A program made the position numbers and the translations under genes. The notes under the pieces were generated by a model. That model was not told the origin of the DNA. It saw only the letters and a list, made by a program, of their open reading frames with translations, and ran no database searches. Positions 10,652 through 20,900 of a stretch of 29,271 nucleotides of DNA are shown piece by piece. Each line of letters opens with the position of its first letter. The first letter of the stretch is position 1. This DNA is from Agrocybe praecox (taxonomy: Eukaryota > Basidiomycota > Agaricomycetes > Agaricales > Agrocybaceae), in assembly GCA_964017145.1 (NCBI GenBank), contig CAXHKQ010000053.1, forward strand, positions 1 through 29,271, written 5' to 3'.

Positions 10652-11294
10652 GTAGGTCCCTTTTTGGATATCTGATCTAATCTAGCCCTATTATAAATGA
10701 TATGTAAATTAAATATAGTATCAAAAATGATGATATCATAATAAAAATAGCGCAATGCCAGAAATGATCAAAGTAAGCTAAAAATAACATGTCATCCGGT
10801 TTTATGTTTTGCAATCCATCCCAAGCCGTCCTCTTTTGATGGCGCAAAGTGCCCCCAAAAATCAAAACATATCCCTACATTATATCTACACTTTTTTAGC
10901 GCCCCGAACAATACCCAACGAAGCGCAGGAACCCAATTACAGCTTCGGGCACTTCAGGGACACTGTTTCCTGTGTCCGGCTATAAATAACACGTCATCCA
11001 TTTGTATGTTTTCCAATCCATCCCATCCCATCCCTTTTTAGGTGCGCAAAGGGCATCAAAAAAACATAATATATATATAGAACATAAATCTGACCTATCG
11101 CAACAAAAAACATAACCACTATGCCTGCAACATATAATTACTGTCGGAAAACATCAAAAGCAGCAATGTTTATTAATGTTTGGCAAAGCCAACTGCTCTC
11201 TGCCTACGGCACACTTGGTGCATATTGGCGGGTTGGGCAACTGCCCACCATGATGTATCAGAAAAAGGCCAAATTGCCAGGATTGATACATGAA
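10652..11294 (-). repeat. A1 right terminal inverted repeat
   Basis: Inverted partner of 8020-8664. It runs from the subterminal ATATCTGATCTAATCTA (10668-10684, one base changed from the left copy) to the terminal TTGATACATGAA. The terminal hairpin is weaker here than on the left because one arm carries a substitution. Its outermost core GGGCAACTGCCC lies near 11236. Confidence 0.85.
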
Positions 11295-11548
11295 CATACC
11301 AGGCAAGGCTGATCCTGCTGCATCGCTGTTAAAGCGTTCCACGCATTTCCGAGGAACTACTATAACTAACTCTAGCATTCGTAAGGTTCGTCCTAGGGTT
11401 CGTAGAATGGTTTCCCCTAGCCAAACATGTAGCTATCCTCGCTCTGTATTTATGTAGACTTAATAATAAATGTGTTTATTATGCCGAAAATTAAGTAGGA
11501 TAGATACTTGGTTAAAGTTCAGTCACAGCCGAACACCGGTCGTATCAG

Positions 11549-12689
11549 CGCGTGGCGGCGATTGGCACATTTTGCGCCTTGCTCGAGAGCTGCACAATGC
11601 TGCTCCTCATATCTTTGAGGCATCGTTGTTTTTTTTTGTGTCCCGTTCTTTTTGTCCGTGTCCGTCCTATCCGTGTCCTTTCTATCCGTGTCCTTTCTAT
11701 CCGTGTCCTTTCTATCCGTGTCCTTTCTATCCGTATCCGTTCCATCCGTGTCCTATCTGTTGGCTCTACGCCTGTACTCGCTTTTCTGTCCGGCTCCGTC
11801 ATTTCAGTTTTACTCATCTTTATTTTTGTTTTGTTTTCCGTATTCAGCCATTCCTCCGAGGGTCGATAAGGCTTTCCGCTCACTGGACTTCGTTCCATAC
11901 TCTGCACTCACGCCCGAGGCCAAACTGCGTGCTTCCCGTGAGGGCGAGCACCTGGTTGTTGATGCGTCGGGGGCCTTGGCTTCTAAGCCTCTGGACAGCA
12001 GCCGTGACCACACCATCTCCATGGTGGACTGGCTTGCAGCCTTGAGGACTGCCAAGATGTTAACCAAGAAGTATCATAGCGCTTTGCGTGCTGATGCTCT
12101 GGCTCAGCATCATGTCCACATCATTGGGCTTGCGCGGTCCCATGGTTGGTCCTTGGCTTTACAGTATGATATCCAGCAGCGTGAATTCGCAGCACAGGAC
12201 ACACGCCACGACCTATCCATGTTGAGTACAGATGCCATTGCGCTGCTGGCTACTCATTCTTTGGCATCGGTTCCATCCCACTTCGGTTTTCAGGGTTTTT
12301 CCGGCCATGCATCCCCTCACACTCCTTTCAAATCCCCTTCTAAGCGCCAGTTCCGCGCTTACAAGGAGCAGGGCACGCCGAAACACCAGCGCATGCAACA
12401 AGGTTCTGCCTTTAGCGGCAGCCATTGCTTTCGATGTAGAGCAGCCGGCCACTTCCCGTCCGACTGCTCTGCAACGTCAACCACAGCAGGGAAGCAACCC
12501 CCGTCCATGGGCTCTGGCCTCGGAGTCCGAAAGCACACCCTCGTTAGCAAAGACAGCAGGCAGTTTTGCTTCACCTTTGCGAGACATAGCGAGTGCCGAT
12601 TTGGTCCTACCTGCACCCACTACCACGCCTGCAGAATTTGCCACGCCAGTGACCACGGTGCCGGTGCTTGCTCCTCAGTCCATGCCTGA
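11549..12689 (+). CDS. DIRS-like retroelement gag, central and C-terminal exons
   Basis: Two coding blocks continue the gag started at 6037. The first (11549 to about 11625) encodes GGDWHILRLARELHNAAPHI; its donor is uncertain. The second (11848-12689) follows a TATTCAG acceptor and encodes the capsid-like region (FVPYSALTPEAKLRASREGE and ISMVDWLAALRTAK are readable). A CCHC zinc knuckle follows (CFRCRAAGHFPSDC, spacing C-x2-C-x4-H-x4-C), then a second Cys/His cluster with CRFGPTCTHYHACRICH. A knuckle followed by a second cluster is what I know from DIRS-type gag proteins of Agaricomycetes. The frame is intact to the TGA at 12687. The intron before the second block contains a 15-bp minisatellite. 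Because A1 and A2 interrupt the element it is probably no longer mobile. Confidence 0.7.
11655..11759. repeat. 15-bp minisatellite, seven units
   Basis: Seven consecutive 15-mers close to TCCGTGTCCTTTCTA run from 11655 to 11759; units 2-5 are identical, and the first and the last two vary. The array lies in the probable short gag intron, upstream of the acceptor at 11847, and is pyrimidine-rich on the plus strand. It keeps all frames open, which produces long artefactual ORFs with repeated VSFLS, FYPCP or RTRIE. Confidence 0.85.
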
Positions 12690-13122
12690 TCCCCGTTGTG
12701 TGGTCACGCCCATCGATGCGCAGAAAGTTTCCAGTATTCTGCATCGTCTGGGTTTATTCTCGTCACGTTGTATCTGGTTTGGTTCACGGTTTTGATGTAG
12801 GTGTAAAGCAGGCACCTACGTCCACACATTCCTTTCGAAAATCATCCTTCCACTCGCCTCGATCCTTCCTTTATCACTTCCACATCCAGTCCGAGCAAGC
12901 TGCTGGGTGGTATTCTCGTGGTTTTCTTCCTTCCGAGCTCGAATCTTTAATTGGCCCTTTCCACACATCTCCCCTGGGTTTAGTGCCCAAACCACATTCC
13001 GACAAAGTGAGGTTAATTCAGGACATGTCGTGGCCCAGGAAGGACCCAATTTTTACATCTATCAACGCGGGTATTTGCTCCGACGACTTTCCGACTGCTT
13101 GGGGTCAGCCATGTCTGCTACA
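12682..13122 (+). pseudogene. DIRS-like reverse transcriptase, truncated N-terminus
   Basis: This is the start of the pol ORF. Its ATG (12682) overlaps the gag stop (12687-12689) by eight bases, in another frame. The first part (PIDAQKVSSILHRLGLF) must change frame near 12765 to enter the conserved part, in which VSGLVHGFDVGV, GPFHTSPLGLVPKPHSDKVR, LIQDMSWPRKDP and DDFPTAWG are readable. These match the fingers region of DIRS/tyrosine-recombinase retroelement reverse transcriptases. The catalytic palm, RNase H and recombinase are missing: the ORF stops where element A2 begins at 13123. So the copy is frameshifted (or uses frameshifting) and truncated by insertion. Family assignment comes from remembered motifs, not a search. 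Confidence 0.75.
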
Positions 13123-13760
13123 TTGATGTATCAATCCTGGCAGTTTGGACTTTTCATGATACATCAGGGTGGGCAGTTGCCCAACCCAGCAATTATGCAT
13201 ACAGTGTGTCGTAGGCAGAGAGCAGTTGGTCTTGCCAAACATTAATAAACAATGCTGCTTTTGATGTTTTCGGACAATAATTAGGCACTGCAGGCGTAGT
13301 GGTTATGTTTTTTTGTTGTGATATGTCAGATATATGTTCTATATATATTATCTTTTTTGATGCCCTTTGCGCATCCAAAAAGGGACGGGACGGGATGGAT
13401 TAGAAAACATACAACCAGATGACGTGTTATTTATAGAGGGACACAGGAAACAGTGTCCCCGAAGTGCCTGAAGCTGTAATTGGGCTCCTGCGCTGCGTTG
13501 GGCATCGTTCGGGGCGCTAAAAAAGCGTAGATATAATGTAGGGATATGTTTTGATTTTTTGGGGCCCTTTGCGCCATCAAAAGAGGACGGGAGGGGATGG
13601 ATTGCAAAACATAAAACCGGATGTCGTGTTATTTTTAGCATCTTTTGACCATATCTGGCATTGCGCTATTTTTGATTATAATATCATTATTTTTGTACTA
13701 TATTTACTTGACATACATATGTACTAGCTCTTAGATTAGATTAGATATCAAAAAAGCGAA
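13123..13760 (+). repeat. A2 left terminal inverted repeat
   Basis: Same orientation and order as 8020-8664: terminal TGATGTATCA with its TGATACATCA partner, GGGCAGTTGCCC near 13173, duplicated GGATGACGTGTTATTT-like block, and TAGATTAGATTAGATAT at 13732-13748. Confidence 0.85.
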
Positions 13761-14094
13761 TTAGCAGTATTGTCTTGAGAACGATACTTCCTAATTTAGT
13801 AGTTATTCCTCTTTTGGGAACATTCTTTTCCAACATATAAGAATACTCAGAAAAGCTTTTATTTTGTAAACCACAGTATGTTGAGGTAATATACATACTG
13901 AACTAACTAATAGGGATGGAGGTGAAGGGGAGGAAGATAAATGCAAAGACGAGAACACGGTGGTTCTCGTCTCCTCCCCGTTCGTCCCTACGCGCTCGCA
14001 GGGGTTTGTCTCAGTCCTCGTCTCTATCCGCTCGCTCCTCCTTACGCACTCACTCGTGCTTCTCGCTTGCATCCGCGTCGTAGCGCCTCGCTGA

Positions 14095-14560
14095 TCACTG
14101 GTGGTGGTCGTTGTCGTGAACGATGTGGTGGTGGTGGTAGTAGTCGTTGTGGTGGTGGTAGTCGTGGTGATAGTGGTGGTGGAGGTCGTGGTGATAGTGG
14201 AGGTCGTGGTGGTGGTCGTTGTCATCGTGGAGGTCGTAGTGGTCGTAGTGGTGGTGTTCGTCGTGGTAGAGGACGTCCTGGTCGTCCTGGTCGTGGTGGA
14301 GGTAGTGGAGGTCGTGATGGTGGAGATCGTAGTGGTGTTGGTGATGGTCGTCGAGGTCGTTGTGGTAGAAGTCGAGGTCGTGGTGGAGGTAGAGGTCGTA
14401 GTGGTGGTGGGTCGTCGTCCTCGTCGTAGTGGTGGTGGTGGTCAAGGCCGTGGTGGTGGTGATGGTCGTGGAGGACGTAGTAGTGGTGGTAGTGGTCAAG
14501 GTGGTGGTGGTGGTAGTGGCCGAGGTCGTAGTCATCGTCGTTGTGGAGATCGTTCTCGGG
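14095..14560. repeat. GGTCGT/GGTGGT triplet-repeat tract inside A2
   Basis: About 465 bp of imperfect GTG/GTC/GTA triplets. The plus strand encodes runs of Val or Gly/Arg/Ser and the minus strand runs of Thr, His/Asp or Pro depending on frame; several frames are open for 114-183 codons at once. No frame shows a non-repetitive domain, so these are treated as repeat-generated ORFs. Its place in A2 corresponds to the minisatellite region of A1, although the unit is different. Confidence 0.75.
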
Positions 14561-14693
14561 CTTCATCGGTTGGTCGGTCGTTGTCGTTCGTGTGTGTGAG
14601 CAAAGAAATGTGTCCTACACCGTACCAGGCACTGCCCACATCCCTGCAGTGAGGGGAGGGGCTAGGTGCAGAGTGCCGGCGTGGTGATGGGCG

Positions 14694-15388
14694 GTGATAA
14701 GGAAGAAATGAACGTGCGTTGGTTCATTTCTGTCCAAATCGGGCCTTTCCCACGCCGGACCGGTTTATAGCCGGTTCGAGCTCGTCGTTGTGCTCGACGA
14801 TGACGAGGTTACTGGGAATAGTAAGATTAAAATGCATGGTATAATATGTTTTTATAATCAATAAATAAGCTTTGGCCAAAAAAAAATGAAGGACATACAA
14901 ATAATTTGCTTTTAATGCCCACTGGTATGAAAAGTACATGTGCTTTCCTTCTAACTCGATGTATTTTTCGTCTGTTGATGAATAGCATCCTCATAAAAAT
15001 TTCTGGTGGCTAAATTTTGTGGTATTTTAGCTTATATAGTCTACACATGTTATATAATGCTTAAATATAAAAAGATTCCTAAATATTCATTGAGAATACG
15101 AAGTAATGTCTTCAGCTGTTGACCCGAAATCAGCACGCTCGCCATATAAATTACGATTTTCCATATTTTTCATGGAAAACATATAAGATTATTCATTTTT
15201 TTAATATAAGTTAGCTTCTTACATTATTTAAATATTTTCTATAATTTTACTACTATTTAAAAGTGCTATTTTCCCTCGTCATCGTCGAGCACGACGATGA
15301 GCTCGCCCCGGCTATAGACCGGGCCGTCGTGGGAACCTGCCGGATTTGGAAGAAACCAACCATCAATGGTTGATTTCTTCTTCATCAC
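14694..15388. mobile_element. Foldback core C2 inside A2
   Basis: Copy of C1, with arms at 14694-14806 and 15277-15388. Shared features are CCAAATC, TTTCCCACGCCGG, the GGTTTATAGCCGG palindrome, GAGCTCGTCGTTGTGCTCGACGATG-like arms and the outer hairpin of AACCATC and GATGGTTGATTT (about 15356-15376). The interior is AT-rich and non-coding. The arms here are themselves flanked by inverted copies of the GGGGAGGGGCT and AGGGATGTGGG unit. Confidence 0.65.
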
Positions 15389-15633
15389 ACACCATCTCGG
15401 TTCACCGGCGCCAACAACAACGCACATCCTACCCCCTCCCCTCTTCGCAGGGATGTGGGTAATGCAACACGTCGTTGTCGTCATTGTCTATGACGACAAC
15501 GAACTCACACGAACGAGATAAACAACGACGATGACGACAAACGAAGACGACAACAAACAACAAACAACAAACAACAAACAACAAACAATGAACCCATGAC
15601 ACCTGTATGTGCTAGTATTATATATGATATATA

Positions 15634-16290
15634 GGCAGTTGCCTAACTGCCCTCATAAATCCCTGTGGGCAGTTTCCAACCTGCCTAATAAGGAAGCACC
15701 AAAATTGTATGGCTTTTTCGTGCCGTGGGTGGCATGTATAGGCAGGTAATTACCTTGGAGGAGCGGGGATGGGTCATTCCGAGGCCGAGGTGCCGTCCAA
15801 GGGGGCGGGAGAGGGATATACAGCATTGGCGCGGAGGCGGGCATAGGCCAACACAGCCACATCCGCGCCAAACGCACGAAATAGCATACTTGGACGTCGG
15901 GCAGGCTAGTTTAATGGGTTCGGGGCGGATTTGGCGCGGGAAACTTCGCCATAAGGGATATATATATATATTGTAATTTCTGGCGCCCTCTGCGTGCCTA
16001 TTGGGAGGAGGGGAGGGATGGATTGGTGAGGATGTAGTTGGATGACGCTGTAAATATTATTATCTAAATATAGTGACGGGCGCTGGGCTATTTTTGAAAT
16101 AAGCGAGCGCTACGGCTATTTCGGAGGAGCCAGCCTACTGACTATGTCTAGGCTCTCAGATTAGATTAGATATGTAAATTTAGCGTGACGGGCGCTGGGC
16201 TATTTTTGAAATAAGTGAGCGCTACGGCTATTTCGGATGAGCCAGCCTGCCGACTGTGTCTAGGCTCTCGGATTAGATTAGATATGTAAA
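15634..16290 (+). repeat. Element B left terminal inverted repeat
   Basis: Begins with the hairpin GGCAGTT-GCCT-AACTGCC. The inner third is a tandem duplication of about 112 bp (16072-16180 and 16182-16290). Each unit runs from GTGACGGGCGCTGGGCTATT through GAGCGCTACGGCTATTTCGG to AGATTAGATTAGATAT or its close variant. A GGATGGATTG..GGATGACG block near 16017-16048 resembles the TIR of family A. Confidence 0.85.
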
Positions 16291-16317
16291 TCTGGTGGCC
16301 GGCACTTGCCTTGAACC

Positions 16318-16776
16318 ATGTCACATGATTATTATGTACCATCACTAGTGTCACTCCCTAGTTGCGTCGCCTATCGTTCTTGGTTTCCTCCCATCACTTC
16401 CCATGCCTCTGGACCTCTTGTTTTCTTCCCTTCCCATATCGTTCCAGCTACGCAAGCTGCTCGTGATATGCTGTTAAGTAGTTGGAAGTCGAGGTGTCAA
16501 CGCATGGGCAAAGGACGTAAGTAAGTTATATTGGTATTTTCCAACGCGCGTGTTGATGACGCCTATAACCACAGACGATACTTATCCCTCATAGATGTTG
16601 GCCAATACATACCTGTGCGGTTAAGACCGGTAAGTATTCCATTTATTTCAGGTCTTCCCTTTCTACAACGTCAGGTACATTCAGATTCTGACCACCTAAC
16701 GAGGCGACGACCGATAGCTATCCTACCTATCGACCCACTTCCGTGTACCATGCACCTGCCACCCACTTTTCTTTAG
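16318..16776 (+). CDS. Hypothetical three-exon gene just inside the left TIR
   Basis: No family recognised. The model has ATG 16318 and exons 16318-16520, 16575-16629 and 16675-16776, giving 119 aa with consistent phases; introns are 54 and 45 bp (GTAAGT..CACAG and GTAAGT..GTCAG). Exon 1 encodes a Pro/Ser/aromatic-rich segment ending in DMLLSSWKSRCQRMGKG; exon 2 encodes RYLSLIDVGQYIPVRLRP; exon 3 is basic (TRRRP). The last exon runs into the start of the 71-bp minisatellite, so the true 3' end may have been replaced by repeat growth. Splice signals are better than chance, but there is no conserved domain; it may be a decayed fifth gene of element B. Confidence 0.35.
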
Positions 16777-16914
16777 CCCATACCTGATATCTATCCCACG
16801 TATCTTTTCGTTCAGCCCAATGCCCTCCTCTCTTTAGCCCATACCCATAACACCCGATCCCTATCCCATGTATGTCTCTGTTCGGACCAGCGCCCATCTC
16901 CTCTTGGCCCACAG

Positions 16915-17483
16915 TCAATGTCTATCCTACCCTCTGACCCACGTACATCTCCGTTTCGCCTGCCACCCACCTATTTTTTGGTTACAGCCCATGTCTATCA
17001 CCCCCTCGACCCACGTACGCCTCCGTTCCACTCCCTTGACCTCCTTTGTGGCCATAGCCGACGTCTATCCCACCTTGTTACCCACGGACGCCTCGGTTCC
17101 CCTCCCTCGACCTGCTTTTTGGGCATAGCCGATGTCTATCACACCCTGTTACCCACATACGCCTCCGTTCCACTCCCTCGACCTGCTTTTTGGGCATAGC
17201 CGACGTCTATCACACCCTATTATCCACATATGTCTGCGTTCCCCTCCCTCGACCTGCTTTTTGGGCATAGCCGACGTCTATCACACCCTATTATCCACGT
17301 ATGTCTGCGTTCCCCTCCCTCGACCTGCTTTTTGGGCATAGCCGACATCTATCACACCCTGTTACCCGCGTACGTCTCCGTTCCACTCCCTCGACCTACT
17401 TTTTGGCCATAGACGATGCCTATCACACTCTTTGACCCACGTACGTCTCTGTTCCACTCGTTCTGTCTATGGCACCCTCCGAC
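16915..17483. repeat. 71-bp minisatellite with intron-like units
   Basis: Units start at 17058, 17129, 17200, 17271, 17342 and 17413, exactly 71 bp apart; more diverged units precede (about 16915 and 16988) and follow. Each reads CCGACGTCTATCACACCCTG, then a TTACCCACGTACGTCTCCG-like stretch, then a pyrimidine-rich stretch ending TTTTTGGGCATAG. Several units thus carry a GTACGT or GTATGT donor-like and a YAG acceptor-like site about 45 bases apart. Because 71 is not a multiple of three the frame changes at every unit, giving overlapping ORFs of 60-99 codons that repeat the same words. I do not regard those as genes. Confidence 0.85.
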
Positions 17484-17639
17484 TCACGTAAGTCTCCTTT
17501 CTCTCCCACCTGTTTTTTGGCCACAGCCCGTATCTATCGTGACACGCCCTTGGACTCACGTACATCTCCATTCCACTCGCCGTCCACCTATTAATATTCT
17601 TTCGGCCACACGTATGTTTACGTTCAGGCCGATCCCAAC

Positions 17640-17879
17640 CCTTGCCTACGGCTTATTTGATGGCGTTGGGTGTATGAGTACGCGACCTCAAAACGGTGAA
17701 ACAACTAGCTCGTAACGAAAGCAATAACATACCGGGTCTCAATGTAAGTTTTTCTGATTGCCTCTGTGTCACCGTTCCTCATATTGTCTATCTCTTAGGC
17801 TATCAAGGGTAATAATTTGACTCCTTCCTTAACTCTCTGCGCACACCCTTTCTTTATCATTTGCCTTAGTAACTGGTAG
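17640..17879 (+). pseudogene. Two-exon gene relic upstream of the KDZ gene
   Basis: A coding-like stretch ends at 17743 with VKQLARNESNNIPGLN before GTAAGT. A 55-bp intron (17744-17798, ending CTCTTAG) follows, then an exon AIKGNNLTPSLTLCAHPFFI that closes at TAG 17877-17879; the phase is 0 on both sides. Upstream the same frame has an in-frame TGA near 17649, and the minisatellite adjoins it, so no start can be assigned. It may be the 3' end of the gene whose 5' part is modelled at 16318-16776, split by minisatellite growth, but phases do not join directly. It faces the KDZ gene tail to tail, about 100 bp away. Confidence 0.3.
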
Positions 17880-17982
17880 TCTAGACAATATATTTCTTTT
17901 ATGTATCACCTTCAAAAAAAGCAAATAATCTAAGAGGACCGTAAATAATATACAGAGTAATGAATGTACATATGTGAGTAAT

Positions 17983-20900
17983 TCAGACTTGGGTGAGCTC
18001 GTCATCCTCGTCATCCTCATCGTGTGCGACTCCATCCAAGGTATCATCGGCCTCGCTGTCAGAGTCGGAATCCATGTCGTTGGCCTGAGTTGAGTCATCC
18101 AAGGGGGATCTCCAGATAGTACGGAATTGGGTGCCAAGTGCTTGCTGGAGATCTGATTGTGACGTCGCGTATGCAGATAGGCCCTCAGCCAACTCTTTGC
18201 TAATATCGAGCCGAGGGACTTTCCTATCAATCCACCAATTGCTCTTCCAAGTCAAGAACTCCAGGGTTCGTCGCATTTCCTCTTTCAACAAGATGATTTC
18301 TTCTTTGGACCGTGCAGCTCTTGCGCGACTCTTAGCCCACTCAGAACGTAAAATCTCATCTGATGGCTCGTGTACGTCCTGCGAGTCTGCATTCATGGTC
18401 CATATCCATGACAGGGTACGTCTTGTCTCTCCAGTTCCGTCACGCCTATCCCGAGGTTCATTGAACAGGGATACTTCGCTAGTCTCGAGCTGCGTATCAT
18501 CTCCAGTAGAGCTAGACAGTTGACCATCTTCTGTGGTACCGGCGTGGCCTCGACGGACGCGTAGCTTATTCGGGTCTTGGTACCCCCTTATATCGCCATC
18601 TTCAAGTTCGCGGAGGATTTGTTCCCATGTCCCGGGTCCACAAAGGTTCCGGTAAGCGATGCGCGCAGCTCTGTATTTCGCTGCACTAGCGCGCGCGCGC
18701 TCGTGAACTCTATCAATAATCGCGCGAGACCTCGTTCCATCCCTTTGCCCTCGAATGTTCTTATTTTTGAATAGGATCATTCGACTTTTTATTCTGAGGA
18801 TGTGGCGAATGGAGTCGAGCGCATCGTGGCATTGCGCTAGGCGAAGTTTCTCTTCAATTTCGGCCAAGCCTGAGACACAAACGTAATTGCGATGGGGCGT
18901 GGATATATGTGATGGGAGGAACAATTTGGTGTCTTCGGGATTGATGGATGACTGCGATGCGGGGTTCGACTTGGCCCAATTTGTACGGTATTGGAGAATT
19001 CCTGGAATATAGATAGGGAGTATCTCTTCCCATGCGCCAATTCTGTTCCGTAAGAGATTTCTTTGTTCGGTCAAGTTTCCTTCTTGCCTATCAGTAGAGC
19101 GAGGAGTCAGTCCTTTGGCTAATCTACAAACGCGTCGCCTACAGTAATATTAAAAAAGTTAGGTATGTACTCCACAATCATTGTTAATAAAAAGGCGTAC
19201 TGAATGTCTTCCAATTCTAACCCCATAATTATGAATGCGGACGCGCTAGTGGTGTGCATCATGACACGCCCTTGTTGTAAATGGCTTTCTTCTTCCTGGG
19301 CAAGTCTCTTTCGAATTTCCGCTTCAGAAACATCTAGACATGTCAAGGGTCAGTGATTGCTAGGATAATCATCTTAATGTATCAGTACTTACTGGCACCG
19401 TCGACATGATACGGATTGGGTTTTGTTTTTGGAAAAGAATCGGCCTCCCATTCGGCGCACATGGCTTCCCAGAGCTGAGGTAAGTGGGCTGAATTCGGGG
19501 AGGACTTCAGTGAATCTGTCAGGCCTCGATGCGCCTCGACCTGAATATTTCTCTCGGCTAGCGCGGCCTTGTATTTTCTCATGAGTGTTTTACCTAATCC
19601 AGTATATTTTTGCCAGTTCCAGGAATTAAAGTGGTCGTCAAGGACGTCTTGACGCGATCCGGGTCCTTGGGTCTTGGTGGAATTCCCAAGAGGATTATGT
19701 CCAGCCCAGACTCGTTCAGGCACTTCTAAGTCAGAAGCGCCGACCCCGGGGATGAAATTGAGAGAGAAGACTTGGTGATTAGCCTTTCCATGCATAGGCT
19801 CGTGTAATTTAGGTATTGCCGGAATGAGTCTTGTCGTTGTAGTATTCAATTTGATCTCTTCTGGCCAATGCTCTTCGATTCGCTTCGATAAATTAACGAA
19901 CCATTGACATGCTATGTCATAACTGATCAGAATGGTGAACGATGCGAATATCTTGATAGCAGATCCAAAAATAAAGTCCATGTTGGCATATCTGTGTAAG
20001 TGATTATAAAGCATTGCATTATCTATCAAAACTCGTTGACAGAAAATATATAGCTGACATACCTCTCCCCCTTTTGGAGATTTCCGATTCCCAATGGCAT
20101 GATCATTTCTGATCTCCCACAGAACACGCCGCCGACACCGGTGTGTCTGAGACCTCTCGAAAATCGCGTGGACGCTTTCTCTAAAGCTTGCAGTCCAACG
20201 CAAGTACTGATCTACTCGTAGATTGAGAAAGATGAGTAAATAAAAAAACTTAAGAGGTAACAGGAGTACTTACATCCTCGTCGTTAGCTCGGCTTAATAC
20301 GTAAGATTCATACGGCTCACGAGGAACCATGAATGCCCATCCAATCCCGAGCCCGGGATCTTGAGAGTAGTTGGAAACTAGTTGATTTTTGAGACGAAAG
20401 TTAGCATCCATGCAAGCGAAAATCGTGTACATAAACCTAAGTTGAATATGTTATGATAGTATCTATGATGCAGTAATACCGGAACTTACTTCATTTCTGG
20501 AGGGGAATTTTCCCAACCGACTGGCAAGTTGATGCCTTCTCGAGGGCATGAAGGACATGGGACTGCCAGCTCACCTGGCTGAGTGCCCGCGACCCCAGAG
20601 ATGTCATGGGCACGACCTCCCCATTTGAGCATCTTAAGATGTCGCCATTGTAAAATCATACGCATCAAGGGACGATACCGTTGTTTCGGTGCTGAGATAC
20701 CTGTATTCACCGTGAGTTTTTCGATGGCACGGTAGAAATCATATGTCGAGGCTTTGGTAGTGAGTGCGAGTTTGTGGAGAAAATCGAGTAATGCAAAGGT
20801 AGCACACGTTTTGACGGTGATTTGGGAGGCGGGATAGAAACCTCGGCGTAGCAGTTGTATGTGATCGGGAATCGCACGATCACAGCCACAGTATTGAATA

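Larger units (their letters stand above)
8020..11294. mobile_element. Element A1: non-autonomous DNA element with ~645-bp TIRs
   Basis: A 3275-bp element with long inverted ends (8020-8664 and 10652-11294). From the outside in, both ends carry a terminal hairpin built on TGATGTATCA, the core GGGCAGTTGCCC, a long conserved body with two copies of GGATGACGTGTTATTT-like sequence (right end: with small differences), and a subterminal TAGATTAGATTAGATAT. The interior has an 18-bp minisatellite, a GTT/GTC-rich tract and a 0.7-kb palindrome-bounded core. No transposase is encoded. It sits inside the gag intron at 6569-11548. I could not settle a target-site duplication: the bases next to the two ends are similar in inverted rather than direct orientation. 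Termini resemble element B in core motif and layout, so mobilisation by a KDZ enzyme is a reasonable inference. Confidence 0.8.
13123..15609. mobile_element. Element A2: second family-A copy, right part cut by element B
   Basis: It starts like A1 with TTGATGTATCAA and keeps the same order: TIR (13123-13760), GC-rich triplet repeats (about 13960-14560), foldback core C2 (14694-15388) and one subterminal CCCCTCCC..GGGATGTGGG unit (15428-15464). Then, instead of the expected right TIR, sequence of element B begins near 15610. A2 interrupts the reverse transcriptase ORF, so it is younger than the retroelement, and B is younger than A2. Its missing right part may continue after 28640, where the same subterminal units reappear, but a right TIR is not reached in the window. 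Confidence 0.7.

Noticed and set aside
8010..11305. Target-site duplication for A1
   Set aside because: GGTAT on the left and ATACC on the right are inverted, not direct, so they are more likely part of the TIR.
12232..12795. 187-codon plus ORF overlapping gag
   Set aside because: Mostly the shifted shadow of the gag exon with the zinc knuckle; only its tail from 12682 is taken as the start of pol.
13803..14652. Overlapping Val-, Gly/Arg-, Thr- and His/Asp-rich ORFs in A2
   Set aside because: All come from one GTG/GTC triplet tract; frames on both strands are open simultaneously and there is no domain.
16868..17412. Series of plus-strand ORFs with repeated PLPRPAFWA words
   Set aside because: The 71-bp unit shifts frame each time, so the words recur as artefacts of the minisatellite.
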